Shown here: piece after piece, positions 10,936 through 20,642 of the stretch
Layout: each line of letters opens with the position of its first letter
Position numbering within the stretch: the stretch's first letter is position 1
From: Enterobacter chuandaensis
GTDB lineage: Bacteria > Pseudomonadota > Gammaproteobacteria > Enterobacterales > Enterobacteriaceae
Assembly: GCF_003594915.1 (NCBI RefSeq)
Contig: NZ_QZCS01000006.1
Location: 248,001 to 312,000 of the forward strand
DNA length: 64,000 nt
Direction: 5' to 3'
Notes under the pieces: model-generated
Told to the model about the DNA's origin: nothing
The model's database searches: none
What the model saw: the letters and a program-made list of their open reading frames with translations, nothing else
Program-made: the position numbers and the translations under genes

Positions 10936-12213
10936 ATGAAAGGTACCGTTTTTGCCGTGGCGCTGAACCATCAGAGCCAGCGAGAAGCCTGGGCTGAGGC
11001 ATTTGAAAAAGCCCCTTACAACACGCCGCCAAAAACGCCGGTGTGGTTTATCAAGCCGCACAACACGGTAATTCGCGCAGGCGAACCGATCCCCTTCCCG
11101 CAGGGGGAAACGGTGTTAAGCGGCGCAACGGTAGCGCTGGTGGTCGGTAAAACCGCCAGCAGGGTGCGTGCAGAGGACGCCGCAGCGTACATCGCGGGAT
11201 ATGCGCTCGCCAACGAGGTGAGCCTGCCGGAAGAGAGCTTCTACCGCCCGGCCATCAAGGCTAAATGCCGCGATGGATTTTGCCCGCTCGGCGAGCTGGT
11301 GGCCGTTGATAACGTGGATAACCTGACCATCATCACCGAGATCAACGGCCGCGAAGCGGATCACTGGAACACCGCCGATCTGCAGCGCAGCGCCGCCGAA
11401 CTGCTGAACGCCCTGAGCGAGTTCGCCACCCTCAATCCCGGCGATGCGATCCTGCTCGGCACGCCGCAAAATCGCGTGGAGATCCGCCCGGGCGATCGCG
11501 TGCGGATTCTGGCGGCAGGTTTCCCGCCGCTGGAAAACCCGGTGGTGAACGAGCGCGACGTCGCCCTTTTCCACCGCAAGCCTGAACACGCCACGCTGTT
11601 CGCCCTCGGTCTGAACTATGCCGATCACGCCAGCGAGCTGGACTTCAAGCCGCCCACCGAGCCGCTGGTGTTTATCAAAGCGCCGAACACCTTCAACGGC
11701 GACAACCAGACCTCGGTGCGCCCGAACAACGTTGAGTACATGCACTACGAGGCGGAGCTGGTGGTGGTCATCGGGAAGACCGCGCGCAAGGTCAGTGAAG
11801 CCGACGCGATGGAGTATGTTGCGGGCTACACGGTCTGCAACGACTACGCCATCCGCGACTACCTGGAAAACTACTACCGCCCGAACCTGCGGGTGAAAAG
11901 CCGCGACGGGCTAACGCCCATCAGCCCCAACATCGTGCCAAAAGAAGCCATCCCTGACCCGCACAACCTTCGTCTTCGCACCTTCGTTAACGGCGAGCTG
12001 CGTCAGGAAGGCACCACGGCAGATCTGATCTTCAGCATCCCGTTCCTGATTGCGTACCTGAGCGATTTTATGACCCTGCAGCCGGGCGACATGATTGCCA
12101 CCGGCACGCCGAAAGGGCTGTCCGACGTTGTGCCGGGGGATGAAGTGGTGGTGGAAGTGGAAGGCGTGGGCCGCCAGGTCAACCGGATTGTCAGCGAGGA
12201 GACTGCAAAATGA
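10936..12213 (+). CDS. hpaG: HpaG, bifunctional isomerase/decarboxylase of homoprotocatechuate degradation
   Basis: HpaG (HpcE) decarboxylates 5-oxopent-3-ene-1,2,5-tricarboxylate and isomerises the product to 2-oxohept-3-enedioate. The 425-residue protein is an internal duplication of the fumarylacetoacetase-like fold, with an N-half of ~1-205 and a C-half of ~210-425. The C-half shows LGLNYADHASE, the metal-ligand region YEAELVVVIGK and the terminal GDMIATGTPKG. It is first in the operon and overlaps hpaE by four bases. Confidence 0.95.
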   Translation: MKGTVFAVALNHQSQREAWAEAFEKAPYNTPPKTPVWFIKPHNTVIRAGEPIPFPQGETVLSGATVALVVGKTASRVRAEDAAAYIAGYALANEVSLPEESFYRPAIKAKCRDGFCPLGELVAVDNVDNLTIITEINGREADHWNTADLQRSAAELLNALSEFATLNPGDAILLGTPQNRVEIRPGDRVRILAAGFPPLENPVVNERDVALFHRKPEHATLFALGLNYADHASELDFKPPTEPLVFIKAPNTFNGDNQTSVRPNNVEYMHYEAELVVVIGKTARKVSEADAMEYVAGYTVCNDYAIRDYLENYYRPNLRVKSRDGLTPISPNIVPKEAIPDPHNLRLRTFVNGELRQEGTTADLIFSIPFLIAYLSDFMTLQPGDMIATGTPKGLSDVVPGDEVVVEVEGVGRQVNRIVSEETAK

Positions 12214-13676
12214 AAAAGATTAACCACTGGATCAACGGTAAAAACGTCGCCGGAAGCGAGTACTTCCACACCACCAACCCGGCCTCCGGGGAGGTATTAG
12301 CGGAAGTCGCCTCCGGCGGTGAAGCCGAGGTTCATCAGGCGGTCGCCGCCGCCAAAGAGGCGTTTCCGAAATGGGCCAACCTGCCGATGAAGGAGCGCGC
12401 GCGCCTGATGCGTCGTCTGGGGGATCTTATCGACCAGAACGTGCCCGAGATCGCCGCCATGGAAACCGCCGATACCGGTCTGCCGATCCACCAGACCAAA
12501 AACGTGCTCATCCCGCGCGCCTCGCACAACTTCGAGTTCTTCGCCGAGGTGTGCCAGCAGATGAACGGCAAAACCTACCCGGTTGACGATAAGATGCTGA
12601 ACTACACCCTGGTGCAGCCGGTGGGCGTCTGCGCGCTGGTGTCGCCGTGGAACGTGCCGTTTATGACCGCTACCTGGAAGGTCGCGCCGTGCCTGGCGCT
12701 GGGCAACACGGCGGTGCTGAAGATGTCTGAACTCTCCCCGCTGACCGCCGACCGTCTGGGCGAGCTGGCGCTGGAGGCGGGCATTCCGGCGGGCGTGCTG
12801 AACGTGGTGCAGGGCTACGGCGCAACGGCAGGCGACGCGCTGGTGCGCCATCACGACGTGCGCGCCGTCTCCTTCACCGGCGGCACCGCCACCGGGCGCA
12901 ACATCATGAAAAACGCCGGGCTGAAGAAATACTCCATGGAGCTGGGCGGCAAATCCCCGGTGCTGATATTTGAAGATGCCGATATCGAGCGCGCGCTGGA
13001 CGCCGCCCTGTTCACCATCTTCTCCATCAACGGCGAGCGCTGCACCGCGGGCTCGCGCATCTTCATCCAGCAGAGCATCTACCCGGAATTCGTTAAACGC
13101 TTCGCCGAGCGCGCCAACCGCCTGCGCGTGGGTGACCCGACCGATCCGAACACCCAGATTGGCGCGCTCATCAGCCAGCAGCACTGGGAGAAGGTCTCCG
13201 GCTATATCCGCCTCGGCATTGAAGAAGGCGCGACCCTGCTGGCGGGCGGCCCGGACAAGCCGACCGATCTCCCTGCACACCTGAAGGGCGGCAACTTCCT
13301 GCGGCCAACCGTACTGGCGGACGTCGACAACCGCATGCGTGTCGCGCAAGAGGAGATCTTCGGGCCGGTGGCCTGCCTGCTGCCGTTTAAGGACGAGGCG
13401 GAAGGCCTGCGCCTGGCGAACGACGTGGAGTACGGCCTGGCGTCGTACATCTGGACCCAGGACGTCAGCAAGGTGCTGCGCCTGGCGCGCAATATCGAAG
13501 CGGGCATGGTGTTCGTGAACACCCAGAACGTGCGCGACCTGCGACAGCCGTTTGGCGGCGTGAAGGCCTCCGGTACCGGCCGCGAGGGCGGCGAATACAG
13601 CTTTGAAGTGTTCGCGGAGATGAAGAACGTCTGCATCTCCATGGGCGACCATCCGATTCCAAAGTGGGGAGTCTGA
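12210..13676 (+). CDS. hpaE: HpaE, 5-carboxymethyl-2-hydroxymuconate semialdehyde dehydrogenase
   Basis: HpaE oxidises the ring-cleavage product of HpaD to 5-carboxymethyl-2-hydroxymuconate with NAD. The 488-residue protein is a standard aldehyde dehydrogenase. The cofactor motif is FTGGTATG, the general base Glu244 lies in MELGGKSP, and the nucleophile Cys278 in GERCTAGSR. The conserved EEIFGPV follows. The start overlaps hpaG, and the stop lies a few bases before hpaD. Confidence 0.95.
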   Translation: MKKINHWINGKNVAGSEYFHTTNPASGEVLAEVASGGEAEVHQAVAAAKEAFPKWANLPMKERARLMRRLGDLIDQNVPEIAAMETADTGLPIHQTKNVLIPRASHNFEFFAEVCQQMNGKTYPVDDKMLNYTLVQPVGVCALVSPWNVPFMTATWKVAPCLALGNTAVLKMSELSPLTADRLGELALEAGIPAGVLNVVQGYGATAGDALVRHHDVRAVSFTGGTATGRNIMKNAGLKKYSMELGGKSPVLIFEDADIERALDAALFTIFSINGERCTAGSRIFIQQSIYPEFVKRFAERANRLRVGDPTDPNTQIGALISQQHWEKVSGYIRLGIEEGATLLAGGPDKPTDLPAHLKGGNFLRPTVLADVDNRMRVAQEEIFGPVACLLPFKDEAEGLRLANDVEYGLASYIWTQDVSKVLRLARNIEAGMVFVNTQNVRDLRQPFGGVKASGTGREGGEYSFEVFAEMKNVCISMGDHPIPKWGV

Positions 13677-13678
13677 TC

Positions 13679-14530
13679 ATGGGTAAATTAGCGTTAGCGG
13701 CAAAAATCACCCACGTCCCGTCGATGTACCTCTCCGAGCTGCCAGGTAAAAACCACGGCTGTCGGCAGTCAGCCATCGACGGGCATAAAGAGATCAGCAA
13801 GCGCTGCCGCGAGCTGGGCGTGGACACCATCATCGTGTTCGACACCCACTGGCTGGTGAACAGCGCGTACCACATCAACTGTGCGGACCATTTTTCAGGC
13901 GTCTACACCAGCAACGAGCTGCCGCACTTTATCCGCGACATGACCTACGACTACGACGGTAACCCGGAACTCGGCCAGCTGATTGCCGACGAGGCGGTGA
14001 AGCTCGGCGTCCGCGCCAAAGCGCACAACATCCCGAGCCTCAAGCTGGAGTACGGCACGCTGGTGCCGATGCGCTACATGAACGCGGATAAACACTTCAA
14101 AGTGGTCTCCATCTCGGCGTTCTGCACGGTTCACGACTTCGCCGACAGCCGCCGGCTGGGCGAGGCCATCGTCAGCGCCATCGAAAAATACGACGGCACC
14201 GTGGCGGTGCTCGCCAGCGGCTCGCTGTCGCACCGCTTTATCGACGACCAGCGCGCGGAGGAAGGGATGAACAGCTACACCCGCGAGTTTGACCGCCAGA
14301 TGGACGAGCGCGTGGTGAAGCTGTGGCGCGAGGGGCAGTTCAAAGAGTTTTGCAGCATGCTGCCGGAGTACGCCGACTACTGTTACGGCGAGGGCAACAT
14401 GCACGACACGGTGATGCTGCTGGGGATGCTCGGCTGGGACAAATACGACGGCAAGGTGGAGTTTCTCACCGAGCTGTTCGCCAGCTCCGGCACCGGCCAG
14501 GTTAACGCCGTCTTCCCGCTGCCCGCATAA
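13679..14530 (+). CDS. hpaD: HpaD, 3,4-dihydroxyphenylacetate 2,3-dioxygenase
   Basis: HpaD is the extradiol ring-cleavage enzyme that opens homoprotocatechuate to the muconic semialdehyde. The 283-residue protein is of the LigB (class III) type. Metal ligands are expected in the early histidines of MYLSELPGKNHGC and in FDTHW. I use the ATG at 13679 (MGKLALAAKIT); a longer frame from a GTG at 13664 only overlaps the end of hpaE. A GGGGAG stretch serves as ribosome binding site. Confidence 0.95.
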   Translation: MGKLALAAKITHVPSMYLSELPGKNHGCRQSAIDGHKEISKRCRELGVDTIIVFDTHWLVNSAYHINCADHFSGVYTSNELPHFIRDMTYDYDGNPELGQLIADEAVKLGVRAKAHNIPSLKLEYGTLVPMRYMNADKHFKVVSISAFCTVHDFADSRRLGEAIVSAIEKYDGTVAVLASGSLSHRFIDDQRAEEGMNSYTREFDRQMDERVVKLWREGQFKEFCSMLPEYADYCYGEGNMHDTVMLLGMLGWDKYDGKVEFLTELFASSGTGQVNAVFPLPA

Positions 14531-14539
14531 GGAGCCACC

Positions 14540-14920
14540 ATGCCGCACTTTATTGCTGAATGTACCGACAACATCCGCGAGCAGGCCGACCTGCCAGGTC
14601 TGTTCGCCAAAGTGAACGAGGCGCTCGCCGCTACGGGCATCTTCCCCATCGGGGGCATCCGCAGCCGCGCCCACTGGCTGGATACCTGGCAGATGGCCGA
14701 CGGCAGGCACGATTACGCCTTTGTGCATATGACGCTGAAGATCGGCGCCGGGCGCAGCCTGGAGAGCCGGGAAGCGGTGGGCGAGATGCTGTTTGCGCTG
14801 ATCAAAGCGCATTTTGCAGAGCTGATGGCGGAGCGCTATCTGGCGCTGTCTTTTGAGCTCGACGAGCTGCACCCGACGCTCAACTACAAACAAAACAACG
14901 TACACGCGTTGTTTAAGTAG
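14540..14920 (+). CDS. hpaF: HpaF, 5-carboxymethyl-2-hydroxymuconate isomerase
   Basis: HpaF (CHMI) interconverts the hydroxymuconate and its keto form before decarboxylation by HpaG. The 126-residue protein begins [11 protein letters not shown], so a catalytic Pro1 is exposed after Met removal, as in the tautomerase superfamily. A GGAGC precedes the ATG. It is separated from the next gene, hpaH, by a pair of REP elements, an unusual interruption inside a catabolic operon. Confidence 0.94.
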   Translation: MPHFIAECTDNIREQADLPGLFAKVNEALAATGIFPIGGIRSRAHWLDTWQMADGRHDYAFVHMTLKIGAGRSLESREAVGEMLFALIKAHFAELMAERYLALSFELDELHPTLNYKQNNVHALFK

Positions 14921-14930
14921 ACATCTTTTT

Positions 14931-15003
14931 CGCCCGGTGGCGCTTCGCTTACCGGGCCTACAACGGCTCGAACGTAGGCCGGGTAAGCGAAGCGCCACCC
15001 GGC
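14931..15003. repeat. Facing REP pair (BIME) inside the hpa operon
   Basis: Two REP units in opposite orientation, CCCGGTGGCGCTTCGC at the left and GTAAGCGAAGCGCCACCCGG at the right, face each other across CAACGGCTCGAA. Together they can form a long hairpin. They sit between hpaF and hpaH and could lower expression of downstream genes or protect the upstream message. Confidence 0.9.
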
Positions 15004-15026
15004 AACAGCCGCACAAAGGATACGCC

Positions 15027-15830
15027 ATGCTCGACAAACACACCCATACCCTGATCGCCCATCGCCTGCATCAGGCCGAACAGTCCCGGGAGCAGATCCG
15101 CGCGATCTCGCTGGAGTACCCGGAGATCACCATTGAAGACGCCTACGCCGTCCAACGCGAATGGGTCAGCCTGAAAATCGCCGAAGGCCGCGTGCTGAAG
15201 GGCCACAAGATTGGCCTCACCTCGAAAGCGATGCAGGCCAGCTCGCAGATCAGCGAGCCGGACTACGGCGCGCTGCTGGACGACATGTTCTTCCATGACG
15301 GCAGCGACATCCCCGTCGATCGCTTTATCGTCCCGCGCATCGAAGTAGAGCTGGCCTTCGTGCTGGCAAAACCGCTGCGCGGCCCGAACTGCACGATCTT
15401 CGACGTCTACAACGCCACGGACTACGTCATTCCCGCGCTGGAGCTGATCGACGCCCGCTGCCACAACGTTGATCCGGAAACCCAGCGCCCGCGCAAGGTC
15501 TTCGACACTATCTCCGATAACGCCGCCAACGCCGGGGTGATTCTCGGTGGGCGTCCGATTAAACCCGACGAGCTGGATCTGCGCTGGATCTCCGCCCTGC
15601 TCTACCGCAACGGCGTGATCGAAGAGACCGGCGTTGCCGCAGGCGTGCTTAACCACCCGGCGAACGGCGTGGCGTGGCTGGCGAACAAGCTGGCGCCGTA
15701 CGACGTGCAGCTTGAGCCGGGGCAAATCATCCTCGGCGGCTCGTTTACCCGCCCGGTGCCCGCCAGCAGAGGCGACACCTTCCACGTCGACTACGGCAAC
15801 ATGGGCTCCATCAGCTGCCGCTTTGTTTAG
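15027..15830 (+). CDS. hpaH: HpaH, 2-oxohept-4-ene-1,7-dioate hydratase
   Basis: HpaH (HpcG) adds water to 2-oxohept-4-ene-1,7-dioate to give 4-hydroxy-2-oxoheptanedioate. The 267-residue protein is of the MhpD/fumarylacetoacetase-related fold, with [13 protein letters not shown] near residue 60 and the metal-ligand segment [14 protein letters not shown] start at the ATG at 15027, after AAGGA; upstream codons fall in the REP pair and are not part of the protein. It is followed ten bases later by hpaI. Confidence 0.95.
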   Translation: MLDKHTHTLIAHRLHQAEQSREQIRAISLEYPEITIEDAYAVQREWVSLKIAEGRVLKGHKIGLTSKAMQASSQISEPDYGALLDDMFFHDGSDIPVDRFIVPRIEVELAFVLAKPLRGPNCTIFDVYNATDYVIPALELIDARCHNVDPETQRPRKVFDTISDNAANAGVILGGRPIKPDELDLRWISALLYRNGVIEETGVAAGVLNHPANGVAWLANKLAPYDVQLEPGQIILGGSFTRPVPASRGDTFHVDYGNMGSISCRFV

Positions 15831-15839
15831 GAGAGGACC

Positions 15840-16637
15840 ATGCAAAACGCATTCAAAGCGGCGCTGCAGGCGGGCCGCCCGCAAATCGGTTTATGGCTGG
15901 GGCTGACCAGCAGCTACAGCGCCGAGCTGCTGGCGGGGGCAGGCTTCGACTGGCTGCTGATCGACGGCGAGCACGCGCCGAACAGTGTGCAAACCGTGTT
16001 AACCCAATTACAGGCCATCGCCCCTTATCCCAGCCAGCCGGTGGTACGCCCGTCGTGGAACGATCCGGTGCAGATCAAACAGCTGCTGGACGTGGGCGCG
16101 CAAACCCTGCTGGTGCCGATGGTGCAAAACGCCAACGAAGCGCGGCTGGCGGTGAGTGCCACCCGCTACCCGCCTGCGGGTATTCGCGGCGTCGGCAGTG
16201 CCCTGGCGCGCGCCTCACGCTGGAACCGCATCCCGGATTACCTGCAGCAGGCTAACGACGCTATGTGCGTGCTGGTGCAGATTGAAACCCGCGAGGCGCT
16301 GAAAAACCTGCCGCAGATCCTGGACGTGGAAGGCGTCGACGGCGTGTTTATCGGCCCGGCGGATCTGAGCGCCGACATGGGCTTTGCGGGTAACCCGCAG
16401 CACCCGGAAGTGCAGGCCGCCATCGAGCAGGCGATCGCGCAGATCCGTGCGGCGGGTAAAGCCCCCGGCATCCTGATGGCGAACGAACAGCTGGCGAAAC
16501 GCTACCTTGAACTCGGCGCACGGTTTGTCGCCGTTGGCGTCGACACCACCCTGCTCGCCCGTAGCGCCGAAGCGCTGGCGGCGCGCTTTATCGAACAACC
16601 GGTTACGTCAGTAAATAACAATAAATCCGTCTACTAA
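15840..16637 (+). CDS. hpaI: HpaI, 4-hydroxy-2-oxoheptanedioate aldolase
   Basis: HpaI cleaves 4-hydroxy-2-oxoheptanedioate to pyruvate and succinate semialdehyde. The 265-residue protein is a metal-dependent class II aldolase. Key residues known from the E. coli enzyme are present: His45 in DGEHAPN, Arg70 in VVRPSW, the metal ligand Glu in VQIETREA and the Asp in IGPADLS. An AGGAG lies before the ATG. The released succinate semialdehyde could be handled by a dehydrogenase such as sad further along this window. Confidence 0.95.
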   Translation: MQNAFKAALQAGRPQIGLWLGLTSSYSAELLAGAGFDWLLIDGEHAPNSVQTVLTQLQAIAPYPSQPVVRPSWNDPVQIKQLLDVGAQTLLVPMVQNANEARLAVSATRYPPAGIRGVGSALARASRWNRIPDYLQQANDAMCVLVQIETREALKNLPQILDVEGVDGVFIGPADLSADMGFAGNPQHPEVQAAIEQAIAQIRAAGKAPGILMANEQLAKRYLELGARFVAVGVDTTLLARSAEALAARFIEQPVTSVNNNKSVY

Positions 16638-16658
16638 ACGTAAGATCTGGAGCGCAGC

Positions 16659-18005
16659 ATGACGACCTCAACCCTGCAAGATAAGAAAGCTATAGAACAT
16701 CGCGTGATCAACAAGCTGTTCCGTCGTTTGATCGTGTTTCTCTTTATCCTGTTCGTTTTTTCGTTTCTCGATCGCATCAACATCGGCTTTGCCGGGCTGA
16801 CGATGGGCAAAGATCTGGGCCTCACGTCGACCATGTTTGGCCTCGCCGCGACGCTGTTTTACGTCACCTACGTGCTGTGCGGGATCCCGAGCAACATCAT
16901 GCTGGCGAAGATCGGCGCACGCCGCTGGATCGCCGGGATCATGGTGGTGTGGGGCATCGCCTCCACCTGCACCATGTTCGCCACCAGCCCGGAAACCCTC
17001 TATGTGCTGCGAATGCTGGTGGGCATCGCCGAAGCCGGTTTCCTGCCGGGGATCCTGGTCTATCTTACCTGGTGGTTCCCGGCCTATCACCGCGCCCGCG
17101 CCAACGCGCTGTTTATGATCGCCATGCCGGTGACCATGATGCTCGGCTCGATCCTCTCCGGGTACATTCTGGCGATGGACGGGCTGTGGAACCTGAAAGG
17201 CTGGCAGTGGCTGTTCCTGCTGGAGGGGCTGCCGTCGGTGGTGCTCGGCGTGGTGACCTGGTTTTACCTCAACGACACGCCGGATCAGGCTACCTGGCTG
17301 GATGAAGACGAAAAGCAGGCGCTGAAAACGATGATCGCCCGCGAGCAGGAAATGGCCATTGCGCATGCCGTCACGCCGCGATCGACGCTGCGTGAGGTGC
17401 TTACGCCCGCCGTGCTGCTCTACACGCTGGCCTACTTCTGTCTGACCAATACGCTGAGTGCGATCAACATCTGGACGCCGCAGATCCTGCAAAGCTTCAA
17501 CACCGGCAGCAGCAATATCGTGATTGGCCTGCTGGCGGCGATCCCGCAGTTTTGCACCATCCTCGGGATGATCTGGTGGAGTCGCCGCTCCGACAGGCTG
17601 AAAGAGCGAAAAAAGCACACCATCCTGCCGTACCTGTTTGCAGCGGCGGGATGGATGCTGGCCTCCGCGACCGATCACAGCCTGATCCAGTTGCTTGGCA
17701 TCATCATGGCCTCAACCGGATCGTTTACCGCCATGGCGATATTCTGGACCACGCCGGACCAGGTTATTAGCCTGCAGTCCCGCGCGGTGGCGCTGGCGGT
17801 GATCAACGCCATCGGCAACGTCGGCTCTGCCGTCAGCCCGTTGCTGATTGGTATTCTGCGCGACGCCACCGGCAGCTTCAGCTCCGGGCTGTGGTTTGTG
17901 GCCGGGCTGCTGGTGGTGGGCGCGCTGGTGCTGACGCGCATTCCGATGACGCAGCGGGATCAACAGAGGAACGATCATGTGCCAGAGCCCCATCGCCAAC
18001 ATTGA
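16659..18005 (+). CDS. hpaX: HpaX, 4-hydroxyphenylacetate MFS transporter
   Basis: The 448-residue protein is a major facilitator of the anion:cation symporter family with twelve predicted membrane helices. The signature FSFLDRINIGFAGLTMGKDL is at the first loop, and a central loop rich in charged residues lies around 215-240. Its place between hpaI and hpaA identifies it as HpaX, which takes up 4-hydroxyphenylacetate. A GGAG precedes the ATG. Its 3' end overlaps the start of hpaA by 29 bases. Confidence 0.93.
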   Translation: MTTSTLQDKKAIEHRVINKLFRRLIVFLFILFVFSFLDRINIGFAGLTMGKDLGLTSTMFGLAATLFYVTYVLCGIPSNIMLAKIGARRWIAGIMVVWGIASTCTMFATSPETLYVLRMLVGIAEAGFLPGILVYLTWWFPAYHRARANALFMIAMPVTMMLGSILSGYILAMDGLWNLKGWQWLFLLEGLPSVVLGVVTWFYLNDTPDQATWLDEDEKQALKTMIAREQEMAIAHAVTPRSTLREVLTPAVLLYTLAYFCLTNTLSAINIWTPQILQSFNTGSSNIVIGLLAAIPQFCTILGMIWWSRRSDRLKERKKHTILPYLFAAAGWMLASATDHSLIQLLGIIMASTGSFTAMAIFWTTPDQVISLQSRAVALAVINAIGNVGSAVSPLLIGILRDATGSFSSGLWFVAGLLVVGALVLTRIPMTQRDQQRNDHVPEPHRQH

Positions 18006-18867
18006 TATCCGCAAGGAGTACGACGAGAGTCTGGGCACCGACGATGTGCACTACCAGTCGTTTGCCCGCATGGCGGCCTTTTTTGGCCGCGACATGCAGG
18101 CGCATCGTCACGACCAGTATTTTTAGATGCACTTTCTCGATACCGGGCAGATTGAGCTCCAGCTCGACGATCACCGCTACTCGGTGCAGGCCCCGCTGTT
18201 CGTCCTCACGCCGCCGTCGGTGCCGCACGCGTTTATCACCGAATCCGACAGCGACGGGCACGTGCTGACGGTGCGCGAGGATCTGATCTGGCCGCTGCTG
18301 GAGGTGCTCTACCCCGGCACGCGGGAAGCGTTCGGCCTGCCGGGGATCTGCCTGTCGCTTGCCGACAAACCTGACGAGCTGACGGCGCTGAAGCACTACT
18401 GGCAGCTGATCGCCCGGGAATCCACGGAGCAGCTGCCGGGGCGCGAGCACACGCTGGTTCTGCTGGCGCAGGCGGTGTTTACCCTGCTGCTGCGCAACGC
18501 GAAGCTCGACGACCACGCGGCCAGCGGCATGCGCGGTGAGCTGAAGCTGTTCCAGCGCTTCAATCAGCTGATTGACGTGCATTACCACGAACACTGGACG
18601 GTGCCGGAATACGCCAGCGAGCTGCACCTCACCGAATCCCGCCTGACCGACATCTGCCGCCGCTTCGCCAACCGCCCGCCGAAGCGGCTGATCTTCGACC
18701 GCCAGCTGCGCGAGGCCAGACGCCTGCTGCTGTTTTCCGACAGCACAGTGAGCGAAATTGCCTGGCAGCTGGGGTTTAAAGATCCAGCCTATTTCGCCCG
18801 GTTTTTCAATCGTCTGACGGGCTGCTCGCCGAGTGCGTATCGGGCGCAGAAAGTACCGATTTCCTGA
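17977..18867 (+). pseudogene. hpaA: HpaA, AraC-family regulator interrupted by an in-frame TAG
   Basis: HpaA activates hpaBC in response to 4-hydroxyphenylacetate. From the ATG at 17977 the frame reads MCQSPIANIDIRKEYDESLG through AHRHDQYF and then meets TAG at 18124-18126. The same frame continues from an ATG directly after the stop for 246 more residues, MHFLDTGQIELQLD onward. This part includes the rest of the cupin sensor domain and an intact AraC helix-turn-helix pair near the end (WQLGFKDPAYFARFFNRLTG). As I recall the E. coli protein, it reads straight through here. The shorter product could be made by reinitiation at TAGATG, or the gene may be inactive. A sequencing error cannot be excluded. 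Confidence 0.85.
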
Positions 18868-18880
18868 ACACATCACGGTT

Positions 18881-18912
18881 CGTAGGGCGGGTAAGCGCAG
18901 CGCCACCCGCCG
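18881..18912. repeat. REP element before hpaB
   Basis: GTAGGGCGGGTAAGCGCAGC and CGCCACCCGCCG form one REP unit shortly after hpaA. The remaining 150 bases before hpaB are AT-richer and should hold the hpaBC promoter; no clear CRP site was found there. Confidence 0.8.
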
Positions 18913-19062
18913 AAAACCCGCACAGATCACAAATCCCCTCACCACCCGAAAAGTACCCGCCGTTGTCCTAATCGTCCCTTCACGTTACGCCCCTCTCAGG
19001 CTTCAATTAAACAACAAAAACAAAACATAAATTTAACAACACTATTCCGATACGAGGTCCCT

Positions 19063-20625
19063 ATGAAGCCTGAAGAGTTCCGCGCTGATGCCAAACGTCC
19101 GTTAACCGGTGAAGAGTATTTAAAAAGTCTGCAGGACGGCCGTGAGATTTATATCTACGGCGAGCGCGTTAAAGACGTCACCACCCATCCGGCGTTTCGC
19201 AACGCGGCGGCCTCCATCGCGCAGATGTACGACGCCCTGCACAAGCCGGACATGCAGGACACGCTGTGCTGGGGCACCGACACCGGCAGCGGCGGCTACA
19301 CCCACAAGTTCTTCCGCGTGGCGAAAAGCGCCGACGATCTGCGCCAGCAGCGTGACGCCATCGCCGAGTGGTCGCGTCTGAGCTACGGCTGGATGGGCCG
19401 CACGCCGGACTACAAGGCCGCGTTCGGCTGCGCGCTCGGCGCTAATCCGGCCTTCTACGGCCAGTTCGAGCAGAACGCCCGTAACTGGTACACCCGCATC
19501 CAGGAAACCGGCCTGTACTTCAACCACGCCATCGTGAACCCGCCGATCGACCGCCACAAGCCGGCGGACGAGGTGAAGGACGTCTACATCAAGCTGGAGA
19601 AAGAGACCGATGCCGGGATTATCGTCAGCGGTGCGAAAGTCGTCGCAACCAACTCGGCGCTGACCCACTACAACATGATCGGCTTCGGCTCCGCGCAGGT
19701 GATGGGCGAAAACCCGGACTTCGCGCTGATGTTCGTCGCGCCGATGGATGCCGAAGGCGTGAAGCTGATCTCCCGCGCCTCTTACGAGATGGTGGCAGGC
19801 GCAACCGGCTCCCCGTATGACTACCCGCTCTCCAGCCGCTTCGACGAGAACGACGCGATTCTGGTGATGGATAACGTGCTGATCCCGTGGGAAAACGTGC
19901 TGATTTACCGCGATTTCGACCGCTGCCGTCGCTGGACGATGGAAGGCGGCTTTGCGCGGATGTACCCGCTGCAGGCCTGCGTGCGCCTGGCGGTGAAGCT
20001 CGACTTCATCACCGCCCTGCTGAAAAAATCCCTTGAGTGCACCGGCACCCTGGAGTTCCGCGGCGTGCAGGCGGATCTCGGCGAAGTGGTGGCCTGGCGC
20101 AATATGTTCTGGGCGCTGAGCGACTCCATGTGCTCCGAAGCCACCCCGTGGGTGAATGGCGCGTATCTGCCGGATCACGCGGCGCTGCAGACCTACCGCG
20201 TCATGGCCCCGATGGCCTACGCGAAGATCAAGAACATCATCGAGCGTAACGTCACCTCCGGGCTGATCTACCTGCCGTCCAGCGCCCGGGATCTGAACAA
20301 CCCGCAGATCGATCAGTATCTGGCGAAGTACGTGCGCGGATCTAACGGTATGGATCACGTCGAACGCATCAAGATTTTAAAGCTGATGTGGGACGCCATC
20401 GGCAGCGAGTTTGGTGGCCGTCACGAGCTGTACGAAATCAACTACTCCGGCAGCCAGGATGAGATCCGCCTGCAGTGTCTGCGTCAGGCGCAAAGCTCCG
20501 GGAACATGGACAAGATGATGGCAATGGTCGACCGCTGCATGTCCGAGTACGACCAGCACGGCTGGACGGTACCGCACCTGCACAACAACACCGATATCAA
20601 CATGCTGGATAAGCTGCTGAAATAG
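19063..20625 (+). CDS. hpaB: HpaB, 4-hydroxyphenylacetate 3-monooxygenase, oxygenase subunit
   Basis: HpaB hydroxylates 4-hydroxyphenylacetate to homoprotocatechuate with FADH2 supplied by HpaC. The 520-residue protein starts MKPEEFRADAKRPLTGEEYL and contains the conserved HpaB segments NHAIVNPPIDRHKP, VSGAKVVATNSALTHY and GSPYDYPLSSRFDENDA. Length is standard for the family. hpaC follows after 17 bases. These first-step genes form a separate transcription unit from the meta-cleavage genes in E. coli W. Confidence 0.96.
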   Translation: MKPEEFRADAKRPLTGEEYLKSLQDGREIYIYGERVKDVTTHPAFRNAAASIAQMYDALHKPDMQDTLCWGTDTGSGGYTHKFFRVAKSADDLRQQRDAIAEWSRLSYGWMGRTPDYKAAFGCALGANPAFYGQFEQNARNWYTRIQETGLYFNHAIVNPPIDRHKPADEVKDVYIKLEKETDAGIIVSGAKVVATNSALTHYNMIGFGSAQVMGENPDFALMFVAPMDAEGVKLISRASYEMVAGATGSPYDYPLSSRFDENDAILVMDNVLIPWENVLIYRDFDRCRRWTMEGGFARMYPLQACVRLAVKLDFITALLKKSLECTGTLEFRGVQADLGEVVAWRNMFWALSDSMCSEATPWVNGAYLPDHAALQTYRVMAPMAYAKIKNIIERNVTSGLIYLPSSARDLNNPQIDQYLAKYVRGSNGMDHVERIKILKLMWDAIGSEFGGRHELYEINYSGSQDEIRLQCLRQAQSSGNMDKMMAMVDRCMSEYDQHGWTVPHLHNNTDINMLDKLLK

Positions 20626-20642
20626 CGCAGCGGGAGGTTGCA

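Noticed and set aside
11618-11896. Thr/Arg-rich frame overlapping hpaG
   Set aside because: Alternate-frame artefact of GC-rich DNA within a well-supported gene.
12297-13652. 451-codon open frame antisense to hpaE
   Set aside because: A shadow of the aldehyde dehydrogenase gene; no motifs seen.
14853-15026. Longer form of HpaH starting inside hpaF
   Set aside because: The extra residues are encoded by the REP pair and do not occur in the family; the ATG at 15027 gives the normal length.
13895-15043. 382-codon open frame antisense to hpaD-hpaF
   Set aside because: Low-complexity composition typical of antisense shadows and no family resemblance; the plus-strand genes are well supported.
18127-18867. 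Treating the ORF after the amber codon as a normal full-length AraC gene
   Set aside because: The upstream 49 codons clearly belong to the same protein (HpaA N-terminus and cupin histidines), so the shorter ORF is a remnant or reinitiation product and not a complete gene.
18916-19062. CRP or sigma-54 site before hpaB
   Set aside because: No convincing TGTGA-N6-TCACA or GG-N10-GC pattern was found in this gap.
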